Below are positions 1-9,315 of a DNA stretch of 64,000 nt, one piece after another (position 1 is the stretch's first letter; every line of letters starts with the position of its first letter). The stretch comes from Porphyridium purpureum (lineage: Eukaryota > Rhodophyta > Bangiophyceae > Porphyridiales > Porphyridiaceae). The DNA lies in assembly GCA_008690995.1 (NCBI GenBank), contig VRMN01000001.1:2542001-2606000 (forward strand), written 5' to 3'. The notes below the pieces were generated by a model. The model worked only from the letters and a program-made list of their open reading frames with translations, did not search any database and had not been told where the DNA came from. Position numbers and translations under genes: made by a program.

Positions 1-1283
1 GGGGACAAAACGTCACCGTCTACCTTCCATGCATCACTAATTTTGACGGCGCCTGCAGTGAAAAACTCACCACACAGTGCCTTGCGGAACACCTGCACAT
101 TCCGGCGGAGCTTATCCGTGCGGGCTTTACCTTCCTGCTCGAGAATGTGAATGGCCTCAACGCAAGCAGTTGCCAAGAAGGGTGGCTGGGCAGCAGAAAA
201 GCAGTATCCAGCACCAGAAAGCCGCTGGTGCCGAACCACAGTCGGTTCGCCGCAGCAAAAGCCTCCCACTGAACATAGTGCATTGCCAGCGTCTGCCATT
301 GTGATGTCCACATCTGCGCGTTGAAGCCCAAAGTGCTCGACCAAACCGCGACCAGATGCACCAAGTGCGCCCAAGGAATAACTCTCATCTAACATGATGC
401 GAAACTTGTACTTGTTGCGGAACTCCACCAGCTTGTCGAGTCGTGCTATTGTACCATATGTGCTATTAATGGCCTCCACCACCACAAAGCGGCGCTGCGT
501 CATGCGCGCTCGCGGTTTATCACGAGCCACTACGTGTTGAATGATTTGCTCGAGCTCGTCGTAGTCGCCCGCCTTGAAGTATTTCACAATCGAGCGCGAA
601 AGCGTCACGCCATTCTGTATGGAGAAGTTGCAGCCTTCCTCACAAACCACAAGGTCGTCACGCTTACAGAACGCTGGAATGACAGAGGACGGGACTGAGG
701 ATCCGAAGCTGTACGAAATGCACTCAGGAGCGCCTGTCCACTTTGCAAAGACCTCTTCGCAGCGCATGTGCTCAGTCGTTGTGCCGTAAAATCCTCTTGG
801 CCCGCATGAGCCGAGGCCAAATTGCTGCATGGTGCGTACACACGCATCCTCGACGCGCACGTCACCGAGCACATTCGCGAAATTTGTTGCGGCGAGATTG
901 AGCACGTTTTTGTGGTTGTCCACATCGCACCTTGGCATGGCTGCGGACGAAAGCTGCAGCACGGCACTTCGATTTGCCTCGAGCAGGTCCATCTCAGCTT
1001 TCCGCGGCGCGTCAGCCAGTGGCGCCGGCCGCCAGCTCGCAATCAGCGCGGCCTTTTCCTGCTCGCTGAGCGTCTGCGCATCACCCCTCCCACGCGTGTG
1101 TCGTTGCTGCAGCTGCTGCTGGCCGCTGCTGCTCTTTCTCTTTTTCGACTGCAGCTTGTACGAGCGCTGAATGAGGAAATACACGGTCATGACCAGCGCC
1201 AGCGCCTCAATGACATGGAAATGAATCCCCAGCGACAGCCATCGCTGCACCGTCGCAGACTCCAGCACAAACGTCAACGGCAT
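1..1283 (-). CDS. LCB1: Serine palmitoyltransferase subunit 1 (LCB1/SPTLC1), 3' end cut by window edge
   Basis: First and rate-limiting step of sphingolipid synthesis: serine plus palmitoyl-CoA condense at the ER membrane in an LCB1-LCB2 heterodimer. About 427 residues are visible from the ATG at 1283; the frame stays open to base 1, so the C-terminus lies outside. A hydrophobic segment near residues 19-38 is the expected ER anchor. The alpha-oxoamine synthase fold starts near LNLAATNFANVLGD, followed by the hallmark LGSCGPRGFYGTTTEHM, then MLDESYSLGALGASGRG and GGFCCGEPTVVRHQRLSG. At the place where LCB2 carries the PLP lysine the sequence has no lysine, which is typical of the non-catalytic LCB1 subunit. 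Divergent from the MYG1 gene across a 356-bp shared promoter. Confidence 0.93.
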   Translation of the reverse strand, partial: MPLTFVLESATVQRWLSLGIHFHVIEALALVMTVYFLIQRSYKLQSKKRKSSSGQQQLQQRHTRGRGDAQTLSEQEKAALIASWRPAPLADAPRKAEMDLLEANRSAVLQLSSAAMPRCDVDNHKNVLNLAATNFANVLGDVRVEDACVRTMQQFGLGSCGPRGFYGTTTEHMRCEEVFAKWTGAPECISYSFGSSVPSSVIPAFCKRDDLVVCEEGCNFSIQNGVTLSRSIVKYFKAGDYDELEQIIQHVVARDKPRARMTQRRFVVVEAINSTYGTIARLDKLVEFRNKYKFRIMLDESYSLGALGASGRGLVEHFGLQRADVDITMADAGNALCSVGGFCCGEPTVVRHQRLSGAGYCFSAAQPPFLATACVEAIHILEQEGKARTDKLRRNVQVFRKALCGEFFTAGAVKISDAWKVDGDVLS

Positions 1284-1639
1284 GCTTCCTCTCCCGCAAC
1301 GCACACATGCACGCACGCGCCGCCGCCGCGCGATACTTCCACACCACCGCGACTCACCTCACCTCCGCATCCGCGCCTTCCTCCCGCTCCCACTCACCTC
1401 TCAGTTTTCAAAAATCCGCCCGCGCACGAGAAAGCATTAGGGTTTCTCGTTAGAGGTACAGTGAATGAAGTACACTGGATGTACACTTAGGTACATGTGC
1501 TGTACTTGCCCTGATGACGCGGGTACAGTGTGACCCAGCGTGTGCGCCGGCGCGTGTGTGCGGGCGAGTGGCGCGAGAGAATGCGCTTCGGTGTGTGTGT
1601 GGGGGTGGGTGTGTGGGTGCGTGGGGCGATGCTGAGGGC
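1284..1639. promoter_or_regulatory. Shared divergent promoter of LCB1 and MYG1 with GTACA-type repeats
   Basis: Gap between the two divergent start codons. Bases 1290-1430 are C/pyrimidine-rich on the plus strand, i.e. G-rich in the LCB1 sense. Bases 1590-1625 are a GT/GGGT-rich run in the MYG1 sense. Between them lie several GTACA-cored words: GTACAGTG at 1456-1463 and 1523-1530, GTACACTG at 1470, GTACACTT at 1481, GTACATG at 1491. A plant-type telo-box (AAACCCTA on the minus strand) overlaps 1436-1443. Function is inferred from position only. Confidence 0.5.
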
Positions 1640-2695
1640 ATGACGGCAGAGAGCAAGCGACAGCGCGTGCACGAATCGGGTGCGGCAGACAGTGGACGCC
1701 CAGTGAGGAGCGGCGCCATGAAGAAATTGGGCACTCACGATGGAACGTTTCACTGCGACGAGGCGTTCGCGATTTACATGCTGAGGCTTTTGGATGAGTA
1801 CAAGGATGCCGAGGTCGTGCGCAGTCGAGACCCAAAGGTTTGGGAAGGCGTCGACGTGCTGGTGGATGTAGGCGCAGTATATGATCACCAGGCGAAGCGG
1901 TATGATCACCATCAGCGGGGCTTTGAAGAGTTCTTCTCTCTCGAGCGCAGTGAGATCAAGCTCAGTTCGGCTGGGCTCGTGTACAAGCACTACGGGCGCG
2001 ACATTATCAAGGCGGTGTTACCCGGTGTACGTGACGATGCCCTCGAAGTATTGTACACGAAAGTCTACTCTGGTTTCATTGAGGCCATCGATGCCATTGA
2101 CAATGGGATTCAAATGTTTGAAAGCACGCAACCGGCGCGGTACTCTATGCGAACTGACTTGTCCTCGCGCGTCGGTGCATTGAACCAAAATTGGAATGAA
2201 AGTGACGAAGATTTTGATGCCATGGCACGCTTCAAACAGGCGTCAGAGCTTGCTGGCACTGAATTTGTGGCGTGCGTCAAATACTACGCGAATGTGTGGC
2301 TTCCGGCTCGAGATATTGTCGTTTTAGTCTTGAACTCCAGATTTTTGGAAGATTCGTCAGGTAACATTTTGGTGCTCGAGCAGTTCTGTCCTTGGAAGGC
2401 GCATCTCTTTGACCTGGAGGAGGAATTGGCGATTCCGGCGGCGGAGCGCCCTCTGTTTGTCATTTACGCTGACTACGGCAAATCCTGGAGAGTCCAGGCA
2501 GTTCCTGAAACAGAATCCTCATTCAAATCACGCAAACCGCTTCCAGAAGCGTGGCGCGGTCTGCGTGATGACGAGCTGAGCGCGAAGTCGGGAATACCAG
2601 GGTGCATCTTTGTCCATGCTGCCGGCTTTATTGGTGGAAATGTCACCAAGGAGGGCGCTCTCGAGATGGCAAGACAAGCCCTCAGGATCGAGTGA
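1640..2695 (+). CDS. MYG1: MYG1 family exonuclease (DHH-like)
   Basis: MYG1 proteins are DHH-superfamily 3'-5' RNA exonucleases of nucleus and mitochondria in animals. The 351-residue product has the family motifs in order: LGTHDGTFHCDEAF near the N-terminus, DVGAVYDHQAKRYDHHQRG, KLSSAGLVYKHYG, FIEAIDAIDNGI and, near the C-terminus, GCIFVHAAGFIGGN. His and Asp of HDGTFHCDEA and of YDHHQRG are the expected metal ligands. The ATG at 1640 was chosen over an in-frame ATG at 1514, because the 42 extra residues come from a GT-rich low-complexity leader. An even shorter start at 1718 (MKKLGTHDGT) is possible. Length fits the family (about 340-380). Confidence 0.92.
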   Translation: MTAESKRQRVHESGAADSGRPVRSGAMKKLGTHDGTFHCDEAFAIYMLRLLDEYKDAEVVRSRDPKVWEGVDVLVDVGAVYDHQAKRYDHHQRGFEEFFSLERSEIKLSSAGLVYKHYGRDIIKAVLPGVRDDALEVLYTKVYSGFIEAIDAIDNGIQMFESTQPARYSMRTDLSSRVGALNQNWNESDEDFDAMARFKQASELAGTEFVACVKYYANVWLPARDIVVLVLNSRFLEDSSGNILVLEQFCPWKAHLFDLEEELAIPAAERPLFVIYADYGKSWRVQAVPETESSFKSRKPLPEAWRGLRDDELSAKSGIPGCIFVHAAGFIGGNVTKEGALEMARQALRIE

Positions 2696-4005
2696 AACAT
2701 TGACTTGGACACAGACTTGTGTCTCTCGAGTAGAAGCGTCGAGCAGGCATGTGGCATCGGGCACGTTTGTCTTATTAATATTTTGCATACAAATATGACC
2801 GAGCATTTGATCGTGAAATCTCTGTTTCAAAATCAGCAGAGCAACACCAAGACTGGAAATACCCGATTACACCAGTCGGATTCGCCATGTACATACTCGT
2901 CCCGATACGCGGAGGATGGCTGCTCGGATACCACGGGTGGACGCGAGGAGGCTAAGAGTGAGTCTTACCTCTGAACCACTGTGTTAATAATTCTGGCACG
3001 GATCGTTCGGTGTACGTGCTGTATTAGAAAATATCCGACATCCTCAGGTCCAGAACCGAGTCCTACTTGCTCGAATTCGAAAACGAAAAATCTGAAGTCA
3101 GTGTCCGCGCCAACGATGTTGCGACACATCCTACGCTTCGCAGAGTGAAAGTCGCCGTGAGTGAGGGTCGATGGTCGCTTTGGCAAGTAACTCTAAAATG
3201 GTGATCAAGTCACATGTACAAAATTCGCATCCTTCGCGCGGAGGGGATGTGAGTCCCTTTTTAATTGCTGCAAGCCGCCCTGTCTGTCATGCTTGACTTC
3301 CTTCCACGCGTCCCGCGTCTGTTCCATTCCTGTGTCCCACCCGGCTCTGCCTTTCCTAGCCAGCCAGCCACGACCACGAATCTAGTTCGCAACATCGCTT
3401 CGCAGCAACTCACTGTGCCAAACATTCAGAGTATGTCAAAGCGGCGTCATCCATTTCCAGAACCATCACGGGAGAAGCTGAGACTGGCCATTTCCGAGAC
3501 AACGAAGCAAGATCCTTGCTGATAGTCCTGGGCGGTCAAGGGCCGATAACATAGCCACCATGGATACAGTCTCGATCTCGTGCGTGAGAATATTTTTCTC
3601 ACAAGAGTTCCTGCTCCCGATGGACAGCAAAACTACAGGCACGCTGCTCTTTCTTAAATATAAAGCGAGATTTTCGAAGACAAGGCGTTCGTATGCGCAG
3701 ACCAAGGCGACATGAGGTTCGAATATGGCCTTTCATTTCAAAATCGATCGGACGAACTCACCCTTGCTAAAGAATGCCGCGTGTCGCTGCGCCAATACCA
3801 AGGGCAAGCCGTCCGCGCGGAATAGGTCGTACCGCACCACTGTGTCAAGAAACCGTTTGAGAAGCGCGCTAAGCCATGTCGCACTGAAGAAGTCAAACGC
3901 TCCTTTCCTGTTTGGCGTATTTGGCTGACGCGCTCGTCGCCTCGTGTTCTATTGGTCTTGAACAGCTCAGTCGAAACTATTCATCTTGAAGAACGCTCTT
4001 CTACT
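2696..4005. other. 1.3-kb gap between convergent genes; no gene recognised
   Basis: Lies between the stop of MYG1 and the stop of a minus-strand MYB gene, so it needs no promoter yet is long for two 3' UTRs. Only short open frames occur (for example 3265-3522 plus, 3725-3928 plus, 2965-3186 minus) and none resembles a known family. No tRNA cloverleaf or tandem repeat was seen. It may hold a non-coding RNA, a decayed sequence or long 3' UTRs. Confidence 0.4.
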
Positions 4006-4797
4006 TCATAAACGGCGCATGAGTTTGCGGTACCTCAACTTGATGTCCTGCCCGTTGAAGTTGGCGTCGGGCCCGAGGCTCACAGCAATAAGAGTCCATC
4101 GAACAGTTTGGGTGGCAGACATACTTTCGTTTGCGCATTGCAGAATAATGCGGTCATGTTCTGGTGTGAATTCAGCTCGCTCCAATCCTGCCCGCGCAAG
4201 GTAACAGCTCCATCGCGCTCGAAGCTGCTTAGCCGTTCGCTCCCCACAGAAGTATTCTTCGGCAAGCGTGGTCCAGCTCCTCGCACCGTGCCGGGCGATT
4301 GCACGTCGCAGCAGGGCATCTTCTTTCTCTGTCCATCGCCGATGAGGCCGTCGAGCGCTTTCCACGATCGCCGATGAAGACGAACTTGATCGTCCTGCCG
4401 TGAGCGGGATGGCTGCGTCTCTTCTCGTAACGTCTGAGCAACTGTCATCATGTTGTTCCACATTGTCACGAACCTGTTGCAGACCTCCTGTTGCTGTGAA
4501 GGCTCCTGGGATGGAGCTTAGAAAAGGAGCTTGCTGCAGAAGATGCGGCAATGGGTTTAGAATGTATTCAAGTGACATTCGCCTGTCGCGTTCCATATGT
4601 AGCTTCGTATCTTGGGCAATCATCGTCAGAATGGAATCGACGGACATTTTGTAGCTGGCCGTGCTGTAGTTAGAATCACGGCAAAAAGGTGCTACTGGCT
4701 GCAACGAATCGACCTCCTGCGCTTCCCGGACAGCTTCACGACCCTTTGCCGTCGCTGAGAAAGCGTACGCCTCGTCTTCGAACCGCATTAAATACAT
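4006..4797 (-). CDS. MYB (two SANT/MYB-like repeats) DNA-binding protein, paralogue of the gene at 46029
   Basis: A 263-residue putative transcription factor. The C-terminal half holds a clear MYB repeat at about 153-200 (RRWTEKEDALLRRAIARHG, then W-TTLAEEYF and KQLRARWSCYL) and a second, more diverged repeat at about 208-260 (FTPEHDRIILQCANES ... NGQDIKLRYRKLMRRL). The N-terminal half is mostly unstructured but has MSVDSIL (51-57) and MSLEYILNP (74-82). The plus-strand gene at 46029 has the same two-repeat domain, ending NGQELKFRHRKLVRRL, and the same motif as MSLDYILNP, so the two are paralogues. Poly-Ser at about 139 suggests disorder. Target genes are unknown. Confidence 0.85.
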   Translation of the reverse strand: MYLMRFEDEAYAFSATAKGREAVREAQEVDSLQPVAPFCRDSNYSTASYKMSVDSILTMIAQDTKLHMERDRRMSLEYILNPLPHLLQQAPFLSSIPGAFTATGGLQQVRDNVEQHDDSCSDVTRRDAAIPLTAGRSSSSSSAIVESARRPHRRWTEKEDALLRRAIARHGARSWTTLAEEYFCGERTAKQLRARWSCYLARAGLERAEFTPEHDRIILQCANESMSATQTVRWTLIAVSLGPDANFNGQDIKLRYRKLMRRL

Positions 4798-5466
4798 GTA
4801 CCTTTGTCTGCCTCCATTACGTTCGGCAATCTATACCCGGCGTCCTTTCTCGCGGCCAACGCGTGCGTGCGGCAACGTGGTGATCGCCCAAGCGTCTTAA
4901 AGGCACGGCGTCGCGCGCTCGGGTGCGCAATGACGCGGCGAACAAACCACCAACCATATCAGTTGCAACCGCCAAAACAATCGCGAGGGGCCACACCAAA
5001 CCCACCAAAACGTAGCGCGTGCTTTGCGAGTGTGCACGGGCACGCGCGCCAGTGAGCGCGACCGCCTGACACGATTTCGCGTGTGAGACATGCCAGCCAA
5101 CCGCGGTGTGCACCCAAAGAGAGTTCACCTCAACGCGGGTGAGCGACGTACCGAGCACCGGCACAAATTCAAGCGTTTTCGGAAGCCCAATGTTCTTTAC
5201 AGGTGCATCTGTCCCTCGCCGCTCGATTCTTGAACAGTAAGCAGTAAACTTTCCTAGCTGGCATGTCGTGATCGATCCCCATTCGCTGCGTGGCTTGATT
5301 TACACTCGGATGAAAATTGACAGTGAAGGGCGATGACGCACCTGCGCGCGGCGCACATACCCCGTCGCTCACCCGTCTTGTGACGCGCATCGAGCATGCG
5401 CGGCGAGCCGGCGTCTCCACGTGCACGATGCTGTCGATATCGTCATCACGCGGTCGTCTGCTCGCG
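4798..5466. other. Gap upstream of the MYB gene; no gene recognised
   Basis: Holds the presumed promoter and leader of the minus-strand MYB gene and the 3' flank of the next minus-strand gene. Short open frames here show no family resemblance and have arginine-rich, low-complexity composition. Nothing else noted. Confidence 0.4.
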
Positions 5467-8085
5467 TTACCGGGGGTTTGATGTCGAGTGAGGCCTTGTC
5501 GTCTCGTCCGCAAGGACTGACAGTATGCGGTCGATCTCGGGAGCGTACTGCGCCGTGCTTTTCACTTGGAAGCGCGCAAGGTCAATGTTATGTACGCCCG
5601 GGCATTTCACTCCGCTGAGCCCAGCAATAGGGCGGGGGGAGAATTCTGCGGAGCGATGAAATATGGCCAGTGTCAAGTCCGAAGAGCTGTACGCGTTGGT
5701 CAGGGTGCCAGAAACTACGCGTCGGCACGAGCGCCATTCCGTCTCATCAGAGGCGACTGGCGCACCCAGAAGCGAGGCGTGATGTACACGCGAGTACTCA
5801 CCGCGTTCAGCAAGCCGCAAGAGGGCTGAAAATATGACGCGCGCACCAAGCGAGTGCCCTACGAGCGAGATGGGTCTATTTCCGAAGAAACCGTCGCGAA
5901 TGAGCTCCGCAAGAACCTTACCCAGAGCGGAGGACTTGGCCACGAGGCGCGCCCAGTGTGTGTCCACCGCGCTGCTGAGACTCAGCACGGCCATGGGGAT
6001 GGAAAGGGCGCCCAGAAGGACCGGAAGAACGGTGCCACTCAGGACCGTCGCTGCAGCCCCCTGAGCTACCGCCGATGACGCCGTGCTCTTGGCAAAGCGA
6101 AGCATGAACTGATCGATCGACCCAGTGAGATTGGCTAACGCTTCCGGCTCCCACCGGAGAGCGATGCACTCTGATAGCGGCAAGTGCGACGTCGCAAAGC
6201 CAGAGAACTGGTTTGCAAACGCGCCGGTCACTGGGAAACGGCCGCCCACAAGATCTTCCAGTCGAAGAAAGCCAGGTACAAAGATAGTGACGTGAAGCGA
6301 CGGGACTCGTCCAGGCTGGTACAAGATGGCACTGCTTGCTTGTGACAAGTTTTCTTCTCGCTCCGCATCAATATGTTCTGATCTTCCGCTGTTCAATCTC
6401 TGCATTCCGAGCTCTTCGGTTTCCTTTAGCGTATGTGTTGCGTCAGATAACTGTTGCAATCCTTCCAGGTCCTCTTCCGTAAATAATTCCATCCAAGTGA
6501 TCACTGTTCGCGAAAACCAATACGAGTCCATATTTTCGAACACGCATTCATACCTGCCTGCGTCTGTGCACATATGTCGTAGCTCCCATGTGTACACATT
6601 AGCCTTCGCGTCAAACTCAATCAGTTTCACCTCGGTCGATTTCTCGCTGGGGCGCTTTAACCAGCGCATGTTTGGAGGCGGGTCTCCTCTTCTTGGTTGC
6701 CGCGCCTCTGTCCGCGCAGGTGCGGGCAAAGACGCAGACGAGTGGGTTTTCGAGTCCAAGACTGCAGGATAATCCTCATGAGCATCAGCATTCCAATGAG
6801 AACCAAAACAAGAGGGACCACTGCTGTCGCCTCCTCCGCCTACACCCGCTGAGCTCTTGATCACTTCACGCATCGAATCGGCGTCGTGTGCTTTCAAGCT
6901 TGAGGTGTCGATACTAGATAGAGCATCATCTGTTGCGACCAAACCAGAGGACACGGTCGTACGGGAATTGCCATTCATTTGTACGACATTCGGCTCGTGG
7001 GACTGATCAGCCGATGGAACAATCGAACTCATAGAAAGATACAAGAGACCGACTGTGCAAGCACGATCCGAGGTGAATCGACAAACCAACTGAGTACCTG
7101 GATTCTGAATGACTGCCTGAAGACGGTCGCTCTTACCGGCGGGGATATCGAATCGCGCGGACGGACGAGAAAGATACGCTAGACTTCCGCAAAGGTTGCA
7201 GGCCTCAAAAGAAATTTCTTGAAGATGATCAAAACGTCGCCGCATCACACTCCCGCCATGGACGGCACCGTAGGTTCCAAACAGGGAACCAAGCAGGACA
7301 GAGACACTGGCAGCGGGGATGGAGAGAAAGGGCACGCCCGCACCGATCGCGGCAAAGACAGGCATCAGAGGCGCCGCAGCCAAACCGCCTGTCACTCCCA
7401 GAAGGGCGCCTCCAGCCGCGGCACTCGCAGATATTAGCATCCACCGCTTCAAGCGATGCATACGATGATTCTCCAATGCTTGTCGAACCGACTCTTCTCG
7501 ACTTTTCGATGTAGAGACGTCGCCGACGACGAGTGTTTCCTCAGTTGCGAGTGCTCTACTCGCCACGGTGGCCTCAGCCACGCCCAGCGTCGGAGGTACT
7601 GCAGACTGAAGCTCAGTTTTTTCCGAAGCGGCGATGACTTGGAAGATAATGTCGAGCAGCGCTCGAAGTCTGGCGTCGTAGCCGCCCTGTGCCCGCAAGA
7701 CGTGAAGCTCAATGACGCGCACGATTTCGGCATGGAGTTCCATATCGACAGGTATATCCGTGAGCATCGAATACACGAAAGTTTGACACATCTGCATCTC
7801 ATCACCATCCGGGTTTCCCAGAGCGCCCTCGAAGAGATTTTTCACGTGCAGCAAGGTGCCGTTCATTTTATCGACACTCACATCCTCGAACAGCTCGCGG
7901 TCTGTGAGCACACGCTCAGCAAAGTCGTATATGAATGCCGGGTCCCGAATGCTGCTTCCTTCCGCTCCCAAGATGCCCGCACACGCTAGTGCTGTCGCAA
8001 GCCGCCACGCTTGCTCCTCGCGAATCCCATGCTGCGCAGACGCAGCATCTGCCACGCTCCGAGAGCACGAGTCTGTCCGCAGCAT
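5467..8085 (-). CDS. TMCO4/Mil1-like DUF726 membrane serine hydrolase
   Basis: An 872-residue member of the DUF726 family (animal TMCO4, yeast Mil1), membrane proteins with an alpha/beta-hydrolase fold; Mil1 is linked to Golgi/endosome AP-1 traffic. A Gly/Ala-rich hydrophobic hairpin lies near residues 215-280 (MLISASAAAGGALLGVTGG ... SVSVLLGSLFGTYGAVHGG). A large insert rich in Ser/Asp follows. The hydrolase part at about 595-860 has HVTIFVPGFLR, then LVGHSLGARVIFSALL with nucleophile Ser745 in GHSLG, then SLLGAPVASDETEW and a late Asp and His (NAYSSSDLTL, VHNIDLARF). Full length for the family. The biochemical substrate is not established in this family. Confidence 0.85.
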   Translation of the reverse strand: MLRTDSCSRSVADAASAQHGIREEQAWRLATALACAGILGAEGSSIRDPAFIYDFAERVLTDRELFEDVSVDKMNGTLLHVKNLFEGALGNPDGDEMQMCQTFVYSMLTDIPVDMELHAEIVRVIELHVLRAQGGYDARLRALLDIIFQVIAASEKTELQSAVPPTLGVAEATVASRALATEETLVVGDVSTSKSREESVRQALENHRMHRLKRWMLISASAAAGGALLGVTGGLAAAPLMPVFAAIGAGVPFLSIPAASVSVLLGSLFGTYGAVHGGSVMRRRFDHLQEISFEACNLCGSLAYLSRPSARFDIPAGKSDRLQAVIQNPGTQLVCRFTSDRACTVGLLYLSMSSIVPSADQSHEPNVVQMNGNSRTTVSSGLVATDDALSSIDTSSLKAHDADSMREVIKSSAGVGGGGDSSGPSCFGSHWNADAHEDYPAVLDSKTHSSASLPAPARTEARQPRRGDPPPNMRWLKRPSEKSTEVKLIEFDAKANVYTWELRHMCTDAGRYECVFENMDSYWFSRTVITWMELFTEEDLEGLQQLSDATHTLKETEELGMQRLNSGRSEHIDAEREENLSQASSAILYQPGRVPSLHVTIFVPGFLRLEDLVGGRFPVTGAFANQFSGFATSHLPLSECIALRWEPEALANLTGSIDQFMLRFAKSTASSAVAQGAAATVLSGTVLPVLLGALSIPMAVLSLSSAVDTHWARLVAKSSALGKVLAELIRDGFFGNRPISLVGHSLGARVIFSALLRLAERGEYSRVHHASLLGAPVASDETEWRSCRRVVSGTLTNAYSSSDLTLAIFHRSAEFSPRPIAGLSGVKCPGVHNIDLARFQVKSTAQYAPEIDRILSVLADETTRPHSTSNPR

Positions 8086-9315
8086 CCCTTACGTGGCGTA
8101 GCAGCGCACACGATGCGTCTGTCTGTGAGTGCCACTTCGATTCGAACGGCACTTTCATGTCGGCACTGCTCAATCCAGCGTGAGTTCTGTCAACCGATAC
8201 CTGTTTATATTAAAACAATGCCATTTTACTGGATACCGATTGGCTCCTACAGCCCCCGTGCAGCGATAAGTAATCCTCGAGCAGCACTCGAGGAGATCCG
8301 TTCCTTGACGTGCATCCAGAACCGCCGTCGCAGCAGCGTGAAGCGCAACAGCAGCACGAACAGCCGCCATATGTGCTCGAGGCTGGAATCCGACGTCACC
8401 GTGCCGCGGAACTTCGTGTTTTTGCCGTAGAATCGGGATACACACCTTCCGGACGCTCTTCAGTCCGGATTGGAGTCGCACACAGTGCATGTCGATGCGG
8501 ATGGCATGGCCCATACTCTTTCTTGTCCATGGTTTGGATGAGCTGGGGCCAAAAACCGTCAGCTCGGAGAAAGCAGGCTGGTCTTATGCGCTGCACCGTG
8601 CCGTACATCGTGGGCGCGAACGCCTGCTCAATTTTGTGGGTATGATGCCTGAGCCACATGCTGTATCCGTTGAGCGTAATTACGACCTTCCAAGGTACTG
8701 CTCATGTTCGATACGTCCAACATGCTCCGTTCGTGCGCCAGCAAAGTCGGATCCATGGTTGCGCCTTGCCTCAACTGACCTGACAGGCAAAGCAAGCCGT
8801 CCACGGAGTCGAGTCCGAGGGAAAGTGCGCAAAAAGGAACTCTTCGTAAGGGCTCTTAGCAAAAGAGCTTGATTGAATGACTTATTCGTCAATAACCCTT
8901 CCCTAAGGAAAACGAGCTGGACTCCTGACAGAGAGCAGGGGAGAAATTCCTCCGCCTTCAGGTAGGCAGCTTTCGCGGCCCCTTTTACAAGCTTTGGGGT
9001 CGCGTGACTCTGTCCCACAGCATTCAAATCATGTTTAAGACTTTTAGAAGTCGCTTTACGCCGCAAACCCTTTCAATGCGACCAGGCACCTTCCACCGTT
9101 CCAACATAAGAGTGAACCTGACTGCATGAACCCTCTCCTCTTTGCTGATCCGTGACCGAAGGCTGCTGCGCTGTCTCACTCTGAGCGGTCACATTCGGGC
9201 GCAGGTTCTGTAGCACGTACAGCATGCCTCGCAGCTGAGAGGCACGCTCTACCGCTTTACAGTACAAATCATGTATTACTGGTTATGATTTCATCCTCTC
9301 CAATATCCTCGATCC
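8086..9315. other. 1.2-kb gap; no confident gene
   Basis: Lies between two minus-strand genes: promoter of the DUF726 gene on the left, 3' flank of the H+-ATPase on the right. Minus-strand open frames at 8680-9066 (128 residues), 8396-8659 and 8170-8514 overlap or abut but none matches a family I can name. The stretch about 8390-8760 has a coding-like look that changes frame, so a decayed gene is possible. No RNA gene seen. Confidence 0.35.

Noticed and set aside
1514-1639. N-terminal extension of MYG1 from ATG 1514
   Set aside because: It encodes Cys/Val/Gly repeats from GT-rich DNA, absent from MYG1 proteins; the ATG at 1640 is better.
8390-8760. Coding-like minus-strand stretch in more than one frame, perhaps a decayed gene
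   Set aside because: No family could be named with confidence and composition alone is not enough evidence.
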